From contig CAYRPN010000021.1 of assembly GCA_964426135.1 (NCBI GenBank), positions 1 to 61,638 on the forward strand: a DNA stretch of 61,638 nucleotides, read 5' to 3'. The translations under genes were made by a program, and so were the position numbers. The notes below the pieces were generated by a model. The model did no database searches and was not told the origin of the DNA. It saw only the letters and a list, made by a program, of their open reading frames with translations. This DNA is from CAYRPN01 sp964426135 (GTDB lineage: Bacteria > Planctomycetota > Phycisphaerae > Phycisphaerales > Phycisphaeraceae). This document shows, piece after piece, positions 17,176 through 24,882 of this stretch; within the stretch, counting starts at the first letter, position 1, and each line of letters begins with the position of its first letter.

Positions 17176-17310
17176 GAAGCCTTGAGCCGTCAGCCTTGAG
17201 CCTTTAGCTCAATGCGGCGGATCAAGGCACTGTGTTCGAAAACTGGTTCGAGCTTGAAGCTCATCGCTCAAGGCTCATGGCTTAAAGCTCATAGCTGATC
17301 GCTCAGCTCA
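17176..17310. repeat. GGCTCAA/GCCTTGA heptamer inverted repeat, S14-S8 spacer
   Basis: Left arm 17176-17210 (CCTTGAGCCGTCAGCCTTGA) and right arm 17250-17310 (GCTCATCGCTCAAGGCTCAT and following) are a diverged version of the GGCTAAC family. The loop keeps only traces of the AAGGCA core. Confidence 0.75.
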
Positions 17311-17332
17311 CCGCTCCATAGGAGAGCACTGA

Positions 17333-17731
17333 ATGTCGTTCACCGACACCATTGCCGACATGCTGACTCGCGTCCGCAACGCGGCCCGAAACAAATCCGC
17401 CAAGGTGGATTGCCTCAACAGCCGCATCTGCCGAGGCATCGCCGCGGTGCTCAAGGAAGAGGGCTACATCGGTGACTTCCACGTCATCGAGGATGGCCGG
17501 CAGGGTCTGCTGCGCATTGAGCTTCGCTACGGCCCGCGCGGCGAACCTACGTTCCACGCCCTGGACCGCAAGAGCAAGCCCGGCTGCCGCGTGTACGTCG
17601 GCGCCGACGCCATCCCGCGCCCCATGGCGGGCATGGGCATCAGCATCGTCTCCACGCCCAAGGGCGTCCTGAGCGACCGCAAGGCCCGCAAGGAACGCGT
17701 CGGCGGCGAACTGATCTGCACGGTGGAATGA
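17333..17731 (+). CDS. rpsH: 30S ribosomal protein S8
   Basis: The 132-residue S8, a central 16S rRNA binder; in E. coli it represses the spc operon. DTIADMLTRVRNA, the IVSTPKGVLSDRKARKERVGGE C-terminal motif (about 105-128) are diagnostic. The ATG at 17333 has one of the better ribosome binding sites in the operon, AGGAG eight bases before. Confidence 0.97.
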   Translation: MSFTDTIADMLTRVRNAARNKSAKVDCLNSRICRGIAAVLKEEGYIGDFHVIEDGRQGLLRIELRYGPRGEPTFHALDRKSKPGCRVYVGADAIPRPMAGMGISIVSTPKGVLSDRKARKERVGGELICTVE

Positions 17732-17735
17732 TCGG

Positions 17736-17836
17736 AAGGAGTGAGAAGTGAGAATTGAGGAGTGTGTAGCTAAGACCTACCAAGACTCCGATTCCTGGAC
17801 TCCTCGCTCCTCACTCCTGACTCCTCACTCCTTCGA
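17736..17836. repeat. GAGTGAG/CTCACTC inverted repeat, S8-L6 spacer
   Basis: GGAGTGAGAAGTGAGAATTG (17738-17757) pairs with CTCCTCACTCCTGACTCCTC (17808-17827), both built from about 7-base units. The right arm ends eight bases before rplF and supplies part of its ribosome binding site (GAGG). Confidence 0.75.
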
Positions 17837-17843
17837 GGCTTTT

Positions 17844-18392
17844 ATGTCCCGCATCGGCAAACAACCCGTGACCCTGCCCGCCAATGTCAAGGCGTCGGTG
17901 AACAACCGCGTCGTGACGATCGACGGCGGCAAGAGCAAGCTCACCTTCACCCATCGCCCCGAGATCGGCGTGAAGGTCGACGGCAACAAGGTCGTCGTCA
18001 CCCGCACCGGTGATTCACGCCTGGAACGCGCCCTGCACGGCACCACCCGCGCCGTCATCGCCAACATGGTCACCGGCGTCACCGCCGGGTTCAAGAAGGA
18101 ACTCGAACTGGTCGGCGTCGGCTGGTCCATGTCGATGCAGGGCAACAAGATCAAGCTCAACGTCGGCTACGCCGACGTCCGCGAGGTCGTCATCCCCACC
18201 GGCGTGACCGTGACGATCGTGCAGAACAAGATCACCGTGACCGGCGCGGACGTCCAGGCTGTCGGCGAAATCGCCGCCAAGATTCGCGCTCACCGCCCGC
18301 CGGAACCGTACAACGGCAAGGGCATTAAGTACATCGACGAAATCATCATCCGCAAGCAAGGCAAGCAGTTCGCGGGTGGCGCGTCGAGCTAA
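17844..18392 (+). CDS. rplF: 50S ribosomal protein L6
   Basis: The 182-residue L6, located near the GTPase centre. MSRIGKQPVTLPANV, two related half domains, and the C-terminal signature RAHRPPEPYNGKGIKY (about 157-172) are present. The start at 17844 was chosen because MSRIGK is the family N-terminus; the 32 upstream codons run through the repeat. Confidence 0.97.
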   Translation: MSRIGKQPVTLPANVKASVNNRVVTIDGGKSKLTFTHRPEIGVKVDGNKVVVTRTGDSRLERALHGTTRAVIANMVTGVTAGFKKELELVGVGWSMSMQGNKIKLNVGYADVREVVIPTGVTVTIVQNKITVTGADVQAVGEIAAKIRAHRPPEPYNGKGIKYIDEIIIRKQGKQFAGGASS

Positions 18393-18400
18393 GGGAAGAA

Positions 18401-18547
18401 GCCATGAGCCGTTAGCCTTTAGCCATTAGCTTTAGGCAGCGGAGAACAGGCAACAAGCGAATGTAAGAAACCTGAACAGTAGACCTGCAAGAAATTGAGA
18501 CAGCAGACAAGGTTGGATTGAAGCTAACGGCTAACGGCTCATAGCTT
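18401..18547. repeat. GGCTAAC heptamer inverted repeat, L6-L18 spacer
   Basis: Left arm 18401-18432, core TTAGGCAGCGGAGAA (18432-18446), right arm 18521-18547. The sequence just before the right arm, GGATTGAAGCTAACGG, is shared with the following L18-S5 spacer (19021-19036), so the two copies are closely related. Confidence 0.85.
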
Positions 18548-18565
18548 CCCCCAAGGATCCCCGAC

Positions 18566-18919
18566 ATGGACATCAACGCTCTGAAAACCATTCGCCGCGC
18601 TCGCCGCAAGATTCGCGTGCGCAAGGCTGTCTTCGGCACGCCGGCTCGTCCGCGCTTGTCGGTGTATCGCAGCCTGAAGCACATCTATGCCCAGGTCGTC
18701 GATGACATGACGGGCAAGACCATCGCCTCAGCCAGCAGCGTCGAAGCCAAGACGGCCGGCGGCAACAAAGCCGCGGCGACCAGCATCGGCAAGCGTCTGG
18801 CGGAAAAGGCCAAGGCGGCCGGCGTCGCCGCGGTGTCGTTTGACCGCAACGGCTACAAGTACCACGGCCGCGTCAAGGCCCTGGCGGATGGCGCCCGCGA
18901 GGGCGGATTGAAGTTTTAA
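18566..18919 (+). CDS. rplR: 50S ribosomal protein L18
   Basis: The 117-residue L18, the 5S rRNA binder next to L5. RRARRKIRVRKAVFGTPARP, YRSLKHIYAQVVDDMTGKT and the ending FDRNGYKYHGRVKALADGAR EGGL pattern are typical. Start at 18566, AAGGA eight bases upstream. Confidence 0.96.
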   Translation: MDINALKTIRRARRKIRVRKAVFGTPARPRLSVYRSLKHIYAQVVDDMTGKTIASASSVEAKTAGGNKAAATSIGKRLAEKAKAAGVAAVSFDRNGYKYHGRVKALADGAREGGLKF

Positions 18920-18925
18920 TGCGGC

Positions 18926-19055
18926 GGAAGCCGAAAGCCGTTAGCCATTAGCCGGTAGCTAAAGGCAAGAACGGATCGCTTCCCGCCAGACCCCAGACGA
19001 TTCGTGACCAGATGATTCCTGGATTGAAGCTAACGGCTAACGGCTAATGGCTTCA
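18926..19055. repeat. GGCTAAC heptamer inverted repeat, L18-S5 spacer
   Basis: Left arm 18926-18960, core AAAGGCAAGAACGGA (18961-18975), right arm 19028-19055. The right arm is followed by TCTCCTAAAGG, the rpsE ribosome binding site. Confidence 0.85.
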
Positions 19056-19078
19056 GGCTCTCCTAAAGGCTCCCTCCC

Positions 19079-19801
19079 ATGGCAGAACGACTCGAAGACG
19101 GATCAAGCGAACTGGAATCCACCACGGTCGGCATCTTCCGAACCGCAGCCGTGGTCAAGGGCGGCCGTCGCTTCAGCTTCTCGGCGCTCGTCGTCGTCGG
19201 CGATCGGCGCGGTCGCGTCGGCGTCGGCTACGGCAAAGCGCCCGGCGTCCCCGCCGCCATCGAGAAGGCGCAGAAGTACGCCCGCAAGAACATGATCTCC
19301 GTCAACCTCCAGGAAGGCACCATCCCGCACACCATCAACGCCCGCTTCGGCGCGTCGAAGGTCCGCATGGTCCCCGCGGCTCCCGGCACCGGCGTCATCG
19401 CAGGCGCCACCGTCCGCGCCGTGCTGGAAATGGCCGGCGTCCGTGACTGCCTCAGCAAGGCCTATGGCTCCACCAACCAGAAAAACCTCGTCAAGGCCGC
19501 CATTGACGGACTCAAGTCGCTCCGCCGCAAGGATCAGATCGCCTATGTCCGCGGCATCGAGCTTGAAGAGACGGATGTCGAGAAGAAGCTGGAGCTCGGC
19601 CGCAAGTACGCTCCCGCCGTCGCCGCCAAGAGCGAGCGCGTCAAGGGACCGGTCAACAAGGTCGGCGACAAGAGCGGCAAGGGCGGCAAGGGCAAGCGCC
19701 GCCGCGACGACGAACCGACGGAGTCCGCGGCCCCGGTCGTCGGCGAAGCCGTCAAGATCGCAGCCCCCGAGAACACCGCCCCGCCGGCACCCTCGGCCTG
19801 A
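19079..19801 (+). CDS. rpsE: 30S ribosomal protein S5 with C-terminal tail
   Basis: S5, a translational-fidelity protein at the mRNA entry. The double-stranded RNA binding part (VVVGDRRGRVGVGYGKAPGV, about residues 38-57) and the second domain (VPAAPGTGVIAGATVRAVLE) are standard. At 240 residues it is about 70 longer than usual; the extra part (about 170-240) is first Lys/Gly-rich, then Ala/Pro-rich and is probably disordered. L15 and L17 in this operon have similar tails. No rpmD (L30) follows. Confidence 0.96.
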   Translation: MAERLEDGSSELESTTVGIFRTAAVVKGGRRFSFSALVVVGDRRGRVGVGYGKAPGVPAAIEKAQKYARKNMISVNLQEGTIPHTINARFGASKVRMVPAAPGTGVIAGATVRAVLEMAGVRDCLSKAYGSTNQKNLVKAAIDGLKSLRRKDQIAYVRGIELEETDVEKKLELGRKYAPAVAAKSERVKGPVNKVGDKSGKGGKGKRRRDDEPTESAAPVVGEAVKIAAPENTAPPAPSA

Positions 19802-19963
19802 TTCGACGCCCCGGTCGCCCGCGCCCCGGTGCCCGCACCCCGGTCGCCAGCACCCCGTTTAGCCGTCGAGCCCTGCTCGACGCGGAACCGCAAAACAAGC
19901 AATCGCTCAACCGCCAATACCTCCCCGTTCGCAGCCCGCCGCATTGACAGCGAGTACCCAGCC
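19802..19963. other. S5-L15 spacer; the rpmD (L30) slot is empty
   Basis: L30 normally lies between S5 and L15. These 162 bases contain no L30-like reading frame: they begin with C/G-rich near-repeats (CGCCCCGGTCGCC and GCACCCCGGTCGCC) and continue with AT-richer non-coding sequence to the rplO start. Confidence 0.75.
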
Positions 19964-20614
19964 ATGATGATTCACGAGATCACTCCGAAAGCCGGCAAAT
20001 ACAAAAACCGCAAACGCCTGGGCAAGGGCATTGCGTCCGGCCACGGCAAGACCTGCGGCCGCGGCACCAAGGGCGCCGGCGCCCGTTCAGGCTGGGGCGG
20101 CTCCATCCGCGCCAGCCGCGAAGGCGGTTCGGTGCCGTTCTTCCGCCGGCTGCCGAAGCGCGGCTTCAACAACTACAACTTCCGCACCGAGTACGTCGTG
20201 GTGAACCTGACCGACCTTGAAAGCAGCTTTGAAGACGGCGCGAACATCACGCCCGAATCGCTGGTCGAGGCGGGCCTGATTCACGACACGCACCTGCCGG
20301 TGAAAGTGCTCGGCGGCGGCGAGGTGAAGAAGAAGCTGAACGTTTCCGTGGCGTCGTTCAGCAAGACCGCCGCGGACAAGATCACCAAGGCCGGCGGCAA
20401 GGCCAACGGCCAGATCACGGTGAAGCCCGCCCCGATCATCACGCCCGCCGCCCCCAAGACCGAAAAGAAAGCCGAAGTCCCCGCCGAGGCCAAGCCCATG
20501 GCGGAGAAGAGCGAGAAGCGCGAGAAGAAGCCGAAGCCCGAAGGCGAAGCCGGCGGCGACAAGCCCAAGGCCCCCAAGGGTGACAAGCCCAAGAAGGAAC
20601 CGAAGGCGGAGTGA
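19964..20614 (+). CDS. rplO: 50S ribosomal protein L15 with Lys/Pro-rich tail
   Basis: L15, a late-assembly organiser of the large subunit. GKRLGKGIASGHGKTCGRGTKG (split over residues 18-39), RRLPKRGFNNYNF and VKVLGGGEVKKKLNVSVASFSKTA identify it. It is 216 residues long, about 65 more than usual; the tail (about 155-216) is rich in Lys, Pro, Glu and Ala. The ATG at 19964 (MMIHEITP) is chosen; an in-frame ATG one codon later is equally possible. Confidence 0.96.
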   Translation: MMIHEITPKAGKYKNRKRLGKGIASGHGKTCGRGTKGAGARSGWGGSIRASREGGSVPFFRRLPKRGFNNYNFRTEYVVVNLTDLESSFEDGANITPESLVEAGLIHDTHLPVKVLGGGEVKKKLNVSVASFSKTAADKITKAGGKANGQITVKPAPIITPAAPKTEKKAEVPAEAKPMAEKSEKREKKPKPEGEAGGDKPKAPKGDKPKKEPKAE

Positions 20615-20624
20615 TGATTGGCAG

Positions 20625-20703
20625 TGTGCGTCAAGTCCGCGCGGACGCACCAGCATTGGACTTGGAAGAACCGGTGCGTCCGCGCGGACTTGACGCACCC
20701 TAC
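20625..20703. repeat. GGTGCGTCCGCG inverted repeat, L15-SecY spacer
   Basis: Arms 20625-20651 (GTGTGCGTCAAGTCCGCGCG and on) and 20672-20703 pair around 20 bases. It is a close relative of the S3-L16 element at 14004-14113, in the CCGCGCGGAC variant on both arms. Confidence 0.85.
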
Positions 20704-20737
20704 CGACTGACCCCTGTTCTCTGTTCGACCCCCGACC

Positions 20738-22132
20738 ATGCTCAACGCATTCCTCAACATGTGGAAGATCAAGGAGCTTCGCAACAAGCTCCTTTTTACG
20801 CTTGGGCTGCTGGTGATCTACCGGATCGGCTTCTTCATCCCCCTGCCCGGTGTCGATCAGCAGGAACTGCGCGAGTGGGCCGAGAAGCTCACCAGCACGG
20901 GTGAGGAAGGCGGCAACGCGGCCGGCAACATGCTCCAGTTCATGAGCATTTTCACCGGCGGTTCACTGAGCCAGAGCACGATCTTCGGCCTGGGCATCAT
21001 GCCCTACATCTCCGCGTCCATCATTTTCCAGTTGCTCGCGACCGTGCTGCCTTCGCTGCAAAGCCTGAAGAAGGAAGGCGCCGCCGGCCAACAGAAAATC
21101 AACGAGTGGACCCGCTACGCCACCGTCGGACTGTGCATCGTGCAAGGCTCGTTCTGGGTCGGCACCATGCAGAGCCAGGATCACGTCTACCCCGAGTGGA
21201 CCGGTACGTTCACATTCTGGCTGTGCGGCGTGTTCGGCCTGACCGCCGGCACCGTGTTCCTGATGTGGCTCGGTGAGCAGATCGACAAGTACGGCATCGG
21301 CAACGGCATCTCCCTGATCATCACCGCGGGCATCCTCGCCCGCATGCCGCACGCCATTCAGCACATCGTCGAGAACTTCGACGTGACCAGCGGCGATTCG
21401 CACACGTTCGGCCCGATCAAGGTACTGTTCCTCATCGCCATGTTCGTGTCGATCATCATGGGGTCGATCGTCATCACCCAGGGCCAGCGGCGCATTCCGA
21501 TCCAGCAGGCCAAGCACACCCGCGGCCGCCGCGTCTACGGCGGCCAGAAGAGCTACCTGCCGCTGCGCGTCAATCACGGCGGCGTGATGCCGATCATCTT
21601 CGCCAGCGCGATGATGATGTTCCCCACGCTCATCGTGACCCAGCTTTCCAAGTGGTTCGAAAACAGCCACTTCGTCGCGTTCCTGAACCGCAACCTGCAC
21701 ATGGGCGGCGGGTTCATCTACATCGTCATGTACATCGGGCTGATCTACTTCTTCGCCTACTTCTGGACCACCGTCCAGTTCCAGCCCAAGGAAATGGCGA
21801 CCAATCTCCGCGATCACGGCAGCTTCATCCCAGGTCTGCGGCCGGGGCCGCGCACCGCTGAATACCTCGAGACGGTGATGGAACGCATCACCTATGTGGG
21901 TGCCGGCTTCCTTGCCGTCATCGCAGTCATCCCGATGGTCATTCAGGACCTGTTCAACATCCCCTACTTCGTCTCCAACTTCCTCGGCGGCACGGGCCTG
22001 CTCATCACGGTCAGCGTGATGCTCGACTTCGTGCAGCGCATCGAGGCGAACCTCCTGATGCGCAATTACCAGGGCTTCCTCGGCTCCGGCGGCGGCGGCA
22101 AGGGCCCACGAATCCGCGGAAGGATGGGGTGA
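20738..22132 (+). CDS. secY: Preprotein translocase subunit SecY
   Basis: The 464-residue pore subunit of the Sec translocon in the inner membrane. Ten hydrophobic segments are visible, starting with LLFTLGLLVIYRIGFFIPLPGV and the plug-region sequence GNMLQFMSIFTGGSLSQSTIFGLG; the cytoplasmic loop with RRIPIQQAKH and the FNPKEMATNLRDHGSFIPGLRPG-like loop (here FQPKEMATN) are diagnostic. There is no clear ribosome binding site. The stop codon lies in a 15-base direct repeat (22118-22147) in which the second copy also carries an in-frame TGA. Neighbouring adk is absent. Confidence 0.97.
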   Translation: MLNAFLNMWKIKELRNKLLFTLGLLVIYRIGFFIPLPGVDQQELREWAEKLTSTGEEGGNAAGNMLQFMSIFTGGSLSQSTIFGLGIMPYISASIIFQLLATVLPSLQSLKKEGAAGQQKINEWTRYATVGLCIVQGSFWVGTMQSQDHVYPEWTGTFTFWLCGVFGLTAGTVFLMWLGEQIDKYGIGNGISLIITAGILARMPHAIQHIVENFDVTSGDSHTFGPIKVLFLIAMFVSIIMGSIVITQGQRRIPIQQAKHTRGRRVYGGQKSYLPLRVNHGGVMPIIFASAMMMFPTLIVTQLSKWFENSHFVAFLNRNLHMGGGFIYIVMYIGLIYFFAYFWTTVQFQPKEMATNLRDHGSFIPGLRPGPRTAEYLETVMERITYVGAGFLAVIAVIPMVIQDLFNIPYFVSNFLGGTGLLITVSVMLDFVQRIEANLLMRNYQGFLGSGGGGKGPRIRGRMG

Positions 22133-22190
22133 GGAAGGATGGGGTGAGGAAGCGATCGGTTGGGCGAGCAGATCTGATTCGGCTCCGATT

Positions 22191-22315
22191 CCCCTCCCTC
22201 TTAGGGAGGGGTTAGGGGAGGGTCGGGCGTTCGTCAACCAGAAATGACTGTCGAAAGAAGTGTCTTGGTAAACGATCGCCCGACCCTCCCCCTGCCCCTC
22301 CCTAAGAGGGAGGGG
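22191..22315. repeat. GGGAGGGTCGGGCG inverted repeat, SecY-Map spacer
   Basis: Arms 22191-22229 (CCCCTCCCTCTTAGGGAGGG and on) and 22277-22315 are nearly perfect complements around 47 bases; each arm also contains its own small hairpin. The same family is cut by the window start (1-86). It occupies the position where adk is usual. Confidence 0.88.
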
Positions 22316-22398
22316 AGTGCCGAAACCTCCCATTTGCAAGTTCGGTGATTTTTCGATTACAATGGCGGATTCCCACCGCCGGACCATAGGCGGCGAGT

Positions 22399-23208
22399 TT
22401 GCAGAAAACGCAGAAAAAAAGCGTCATCCTCAAGCGGCCTGAGCAGATCGAGCTCATGCGAAAGGCCGGACGAGTGGTGCGCAAGGTCTTGCAGCTTTGC
22501 CACGACATCTGCAAGCCTGGAATGTCGACCCAGGAAGTGGATCGGCAGTGCTACGAGTTGTTCACCGCGGAAGGCTGCATCGGGCTGTTCAAGGGCTACG
22601 CGAGTTCGACGCCCAACGTGCCCCCCTTCCCCGGCAACATCTGCATCAGCCTCAACGATGAGGTGGTGCACGGCATCGGCGAAGCAGGCCGAATCATCAA
22701 GGACGGCGACGTGGTCAGCATCGACTGCGGCGTCAAGCTGAATGACTGGTGCGGTGATGCGGCGACGACGGTGCTGGTCGGCAACGTGGATCCGAAAGTC
22801 AGGCGGCTGTGTACCGATACGCAGCACTGCCTGGACCTGGCGATCGACAATATTCGCCCAGGCCGCAAGTGGAGCCAGATCGCACGCCTGATGCAGAATT
22901 TCGCCGAACGCGGCGGATACGGCGTGGTTAAAAACTTTGTGGGTCACGGCGTCGGGCAGAGCCTGCATGAAGAACCGCAGGTGCCCAACTACTACGACCC
23001 GCGCGACAAGCGTTGGAAAGATTTCGACCTGCGTCCCGGACTGGTCATTGCCGTCGAGCCCATGTGCATCCTGGGCAGCAACGACGAAGTGGAAGTCATG
23101 GCGGACGGCTGGACGGTCAAGAGCAAGAGCCGAAAACCGGCCGCCCACTACGAGCACACGCTCGCGGTGACGAATACAGGTGTCGATATTTTGACGGACG
23201 GAAAATAG
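22399..23208 (+). CDS. map: Methionine aminopeptidase, type I
   Basis: A 269-residue metalloenzyme that removes initiator methionine from new proteins. The five metal ligands are visible: Asp109 (VVSIDCG), Asp120 (WCGDAATT), His183 (VGHGVGQSLHEEP), Glu220 (AVEPM) and Glu252 (YEHTLAVT). The reading frame has no ATG before residue 20, which lies inside the conserved first helix, so translation most likely starts at the TTG at 22399 with GGCGAG just upstream. It follows secY directly, without the usual adk. Confidence 0.95.
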   Translation: MQKTQKKSVILKRPEQIELMRKAGRVVRKVLQLCHDICKPGMSTQEVDRQCYELFTAEGCIGLFKGYASSTPNVPPFPGNICISLNDEVVHGIGEAGRIIKDGDVVSIDCGVKLNDWCGDAATTVLVGNVDPKVRRLCTDTQHCLDLAIDNIRPGRKWSQIARLMQNFAERGGYGVVKNFVGHGVGQSLHEEPQVPNYYDPRDKRWKDFDLRPGLVIAVEPMCILGSNDEVEVMADGWTVKSKSRKPAAHYEHTLAVTNTGVDILTDGK

Positions 23209-23209
23209 C

Positions 23210-23297
23210 GTTTCAGGTTTCAAGTTTCAGGTTTCAGGTTGCGAGGGCAGCTCTGGTTCCTGAAAACCTGAAACTTGAAACCCAAAACTTGAAACTG
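23210..23297. repeat. GTTTCAG/CTGAAAC inverted repeat, Map-IF1 spacer
   Basis: GTTTCAGGTTTCAAGTTTCA (23211-23230) and the following GGTTTCAGG unit are matched by CCTGAAAACCTGAAACTTGA at 23260-23279. Units have 7-8 bases. IF-1 starts eight bases after the right arm and lacks a visible ribosome binding site. Confidence 0.8.
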
Positions 23298-23304
23298 CTT
23301 ACGC

Positions 23305-23526
23305 ATGGCCAAAGAAGACAAGATCGAAGCTGACGGCGAAGTGATTGACGCGTTGCCCAACGCGATGTTTCGCGTCCGCCTCGACATGCCCAACAAGCCG
23401 GAGATTCTCGCCCAGCTCTCCGGCAAGATGCGCATGCATTACATCAAGATCGTGCCGGGCGACCGCGTGCGGGTGGACATCAGCCCGTACGACCTGACCC
23501 GTGGCCGGATTACGTATCGGCACTGA
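23305..23526 (+). CDS. infA: Translation initiation factor IF-1
   Basis: The 73-residue OB-fold factor that binds the A site during initiation. EADGEVIDALPNAMFRVRLD, SGKMRMHYIKIVPGDRVRVD and the end SPYDLTRGRITYR are diagnostic. It lies at its standard place between map and rpmJ. I see no Shine-Dalgarno sequence before 23305. Confidence 0.97.
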   Translation: MAKEDKIEADGEVIDALPNAMFRVRLDMPNKPEILAQLSGKMRMHYIKIVPGDRVRVDISPYDLTRGRITYRH

Positions 23527-23531
23527 GGAAG

Positions 23532-23600
23532 AGCCGTTAGCCGTTAGCCGTTAGCCGCCGAACCAGCAACCCGCAACTAGAAACTAGAAACTAGAAACTC
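23532..23600. repeat. GCCGTTA and AACTAGA heptamers, IF1-L36 spacer
   Basis: Three GCCGTTA units (23532-23556) are followed by three in-phase AACTAGA units (23575-23597). No matching right arm of the GGCTAAC type is present. Confidence 0.8.
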
Positions 23601-23614
23601 ACTCAGGTGTCGTC

Positions 23615-23728
23615 ATGAAAGTTCGATCCAGCGTTCGTCGTATCTGTGGAAACTGCAAGATCGTGCGCCGCAAGCGCGTGTTGCGCGTGATCTGCACCAA
23701 CCCCAAGCACAAGCAGCGGCAGGGTTGA
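23615..23728 (+). CDS. rpmJ: 50S ribosomal protein L36
   Basis: The 37-residue L36, the smallest large-subunit protein. The zinc ligands Cys11, Cys14, Cys27 and His32 (RICGNCKIVRRKRV and CTNPKHKQRQG) are all present, so this is the zinc-binding form. The start at 23615 has AGGTG a few bases upstream. It is too short for most gene finders but lies exactly where expected, between infA and rpsM. Confidence 0.97.
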   Translation: MKVRSSVRRICGNCKIVRRKRVLRVICTNPKHKQRQG

Positions 23729-23730
23729 GT

Positions 23731-23823
23731 TCAGAGGTCAGAGGACAGCGGCCAGAGATCAGCCGTCGAAGTCCTTCCGCCCTCTGCACTGACCTCTGGT
23801 CTCTGACTTCTGTCCTCTGATTC
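23731..23823. repeat. GTCAGAG/CTCTGAC inverted repeat, L36-S13 spacer
   Basis: TCAGAGGTCAGAGGACAGCG (23732-23751) pairs with TGACCTCTGGTCTCTGACTT (23790-23809) and the end TCCTCTGA. Yet another 7-base word, GTCAGAG, with the same architecture. Confidence 0.8.
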
Positions 23824-23833
23824 GGAGTTTTCC

Positions 23834-24217
23834 ATGCCTCGTATCTCCGGCGTTGATATCCCTGAAAACAAGCCCATCAGGATTTCCCTGCGCTACATTC
23901 ACGGCATCGGCCCGAATAATGCCATGGATATCCTCACCGAGGCGAAGATCGATCCGCAGAAGCGAGCCAAGGACGTCACCGAAGACGAACTGGCCCGCAT
24001 CATCGGCCTGATCGACAGCGGCTTCATCGTCGAAGGCGCCCTGCGCCGCCAGGTGGCGCAGAACATCCAGCGCCTCAAGGACATCCGCTCCTACCGCGGC
24101 GACCGCCACCGCCGCGGCCTGCCCGTCCGAGGCCAGCGCACCAAGACCAACGCCCGAACCCGCAAGGGCAAGCGCAAGACAGTCGCCACGAAGAAGGGCG
24201 TCAAGGCGATGAAGTAA
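23834..24217 (+). CDS. rpsM: 30S ribosomal protein S13
   Basis: The 127-residue S13 of the 30S head, contacting the P-site tRNA and the intersubunit bridge. MPRISGVDIPENKPIRISL, YIHGIGPNNAMDIL (helix-two-turn-helix) and RSYRGDRHRRGLPVRGQRTK TNARTRKG are standard. Start at 23834 with GGAG six bases upstream. It ends with a basic Lys-rich tail. Confidence 0.97.
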   Translation: MPRISGVDIPENKPIRISLRYIHGIGPNNAMDILTEAKIDPQKRAKDVTEDELARIIGLIDSGFIVEGALRRQVAQNIQRLKDIRSYRGDRHRRGLPVRGQRTKTNARTRKGKRKTVATKKGVKAMK

Positions 24218-24220
24218 TCG

Positions 24221-24346
24221 GTGGAAGGGCCTAGGGAAAAGGGCCAGGGGCCAAGGGTCGGAAAAACCGCCCCGCCAACCCCGCCCCGATTCCATCCGGC
24301 TCGGCCCCCTTGGCCCTCGGCCCTTGGCCCTTGGCCCTTTCCGCAC
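24221..24346. repeat. GGGCCAA/GGCCCTT inverted repeat, S13-S11 spacer
   Basis: Left arm 24222-24260 (GGAAGGGCCTAGGGAAAAGG and on), right arm 24305-24346 (TTGGCCCTCGGCCCTTGGCC and on). It is the second member of the family at 13082-13274. Confidence 0.85.
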
Positions 24347-24364
24347 AGAACTTCGAGGAACATC

Positions 24365-24742
24365 ATGGCAAAGAAAGTCAAAAAAGTCCGCCGCAACGTC
24401 ACCCGCGGCATCGCTCACGTCAAGGCGTCGTTCAACAACACGCAGGTCACCATCACCGACATGAATGGTGAGACGGTTGCCTGGGCATCGGCCGGCACGT
24501 GCGGATTCAAGGGCTCGCGCAAGAGCACGCCCTTCGCCGCCACCCGCGCCGCCGAGGAAGCCGCCAACAAGGCGAAGAAGATCGGCATGACCGAAGTCGA
24601 AGTCCGCGTGCGCGGCGCCGGCTCCGGCCGCGAGTCGGCCGTCACCGCCCTGCAACGCCAGGGCCTGAAGGTCACCGCCATCGAAGATCGCACGGCCATC
24701 CCCCACAACGGATGCCGCCCGCCGAAAAAACGACGCGTGTAA
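24365..24742 (+). CDS. rpsK: 30S ribosomal protein S11
   Basis: The 125-residue S11 of the 30S platform. GIAHVKASFNNTQVTITD, GETVAWASAGTCGFKGSRKS and the end IEDRTAIPHNGCRPPKKRRV identify it. The start at 24365 has GAGGA five bases upstream; the frame open before that belongs to the repeat. S4 (rpsD), which normally follows, is absent: the next gene is rpoA. Confidence 0.97.
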   Translation: MAKKVKKVRRNVTRGIAHVKASFNNTQVTITDMNGETVAWASAGTCGFKGSRKSTPFAATRAAEEAANKAKKIGMTEVEVRVRGAGSGRESAVTALQRQGLKVTAIEDRTAIPHNGCRPPKKRRV

Positions 24743-24746
24743 AAGG

Positions 24747-24882
24747 CGATTTCGGATTTGGGATTTCGGATTTCGGATTTCGGATTTGCGAAGCCGCATC
24801 AACGCAACGCGATGCGACAGACACATCCTCGATCTGAATCTGTTCCCCAAATCCGAAATCCCAAATCCGAAATCCGAAATCT
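24747..24882. repeat. GGATTTC heptamer inverted repeat, S11-RpoA spacer
   Basis: Left arm 24748-24790 (units GGATTTC, GGATTTG), right arm 24846-24882 (units CCGAAAT, CCAAATC), loop about 55 bases. This 251-base spacer is where rpsD would stand; it holds no S4-like reading frame. Confidence 0.88.

Noticed and set aside
20963..22387. 474-codon frame opposite secY
   Set aside because: Shadow of SecY; it is rich in His, Asp and Arg, as expected from antisense of hydrophobic codons.
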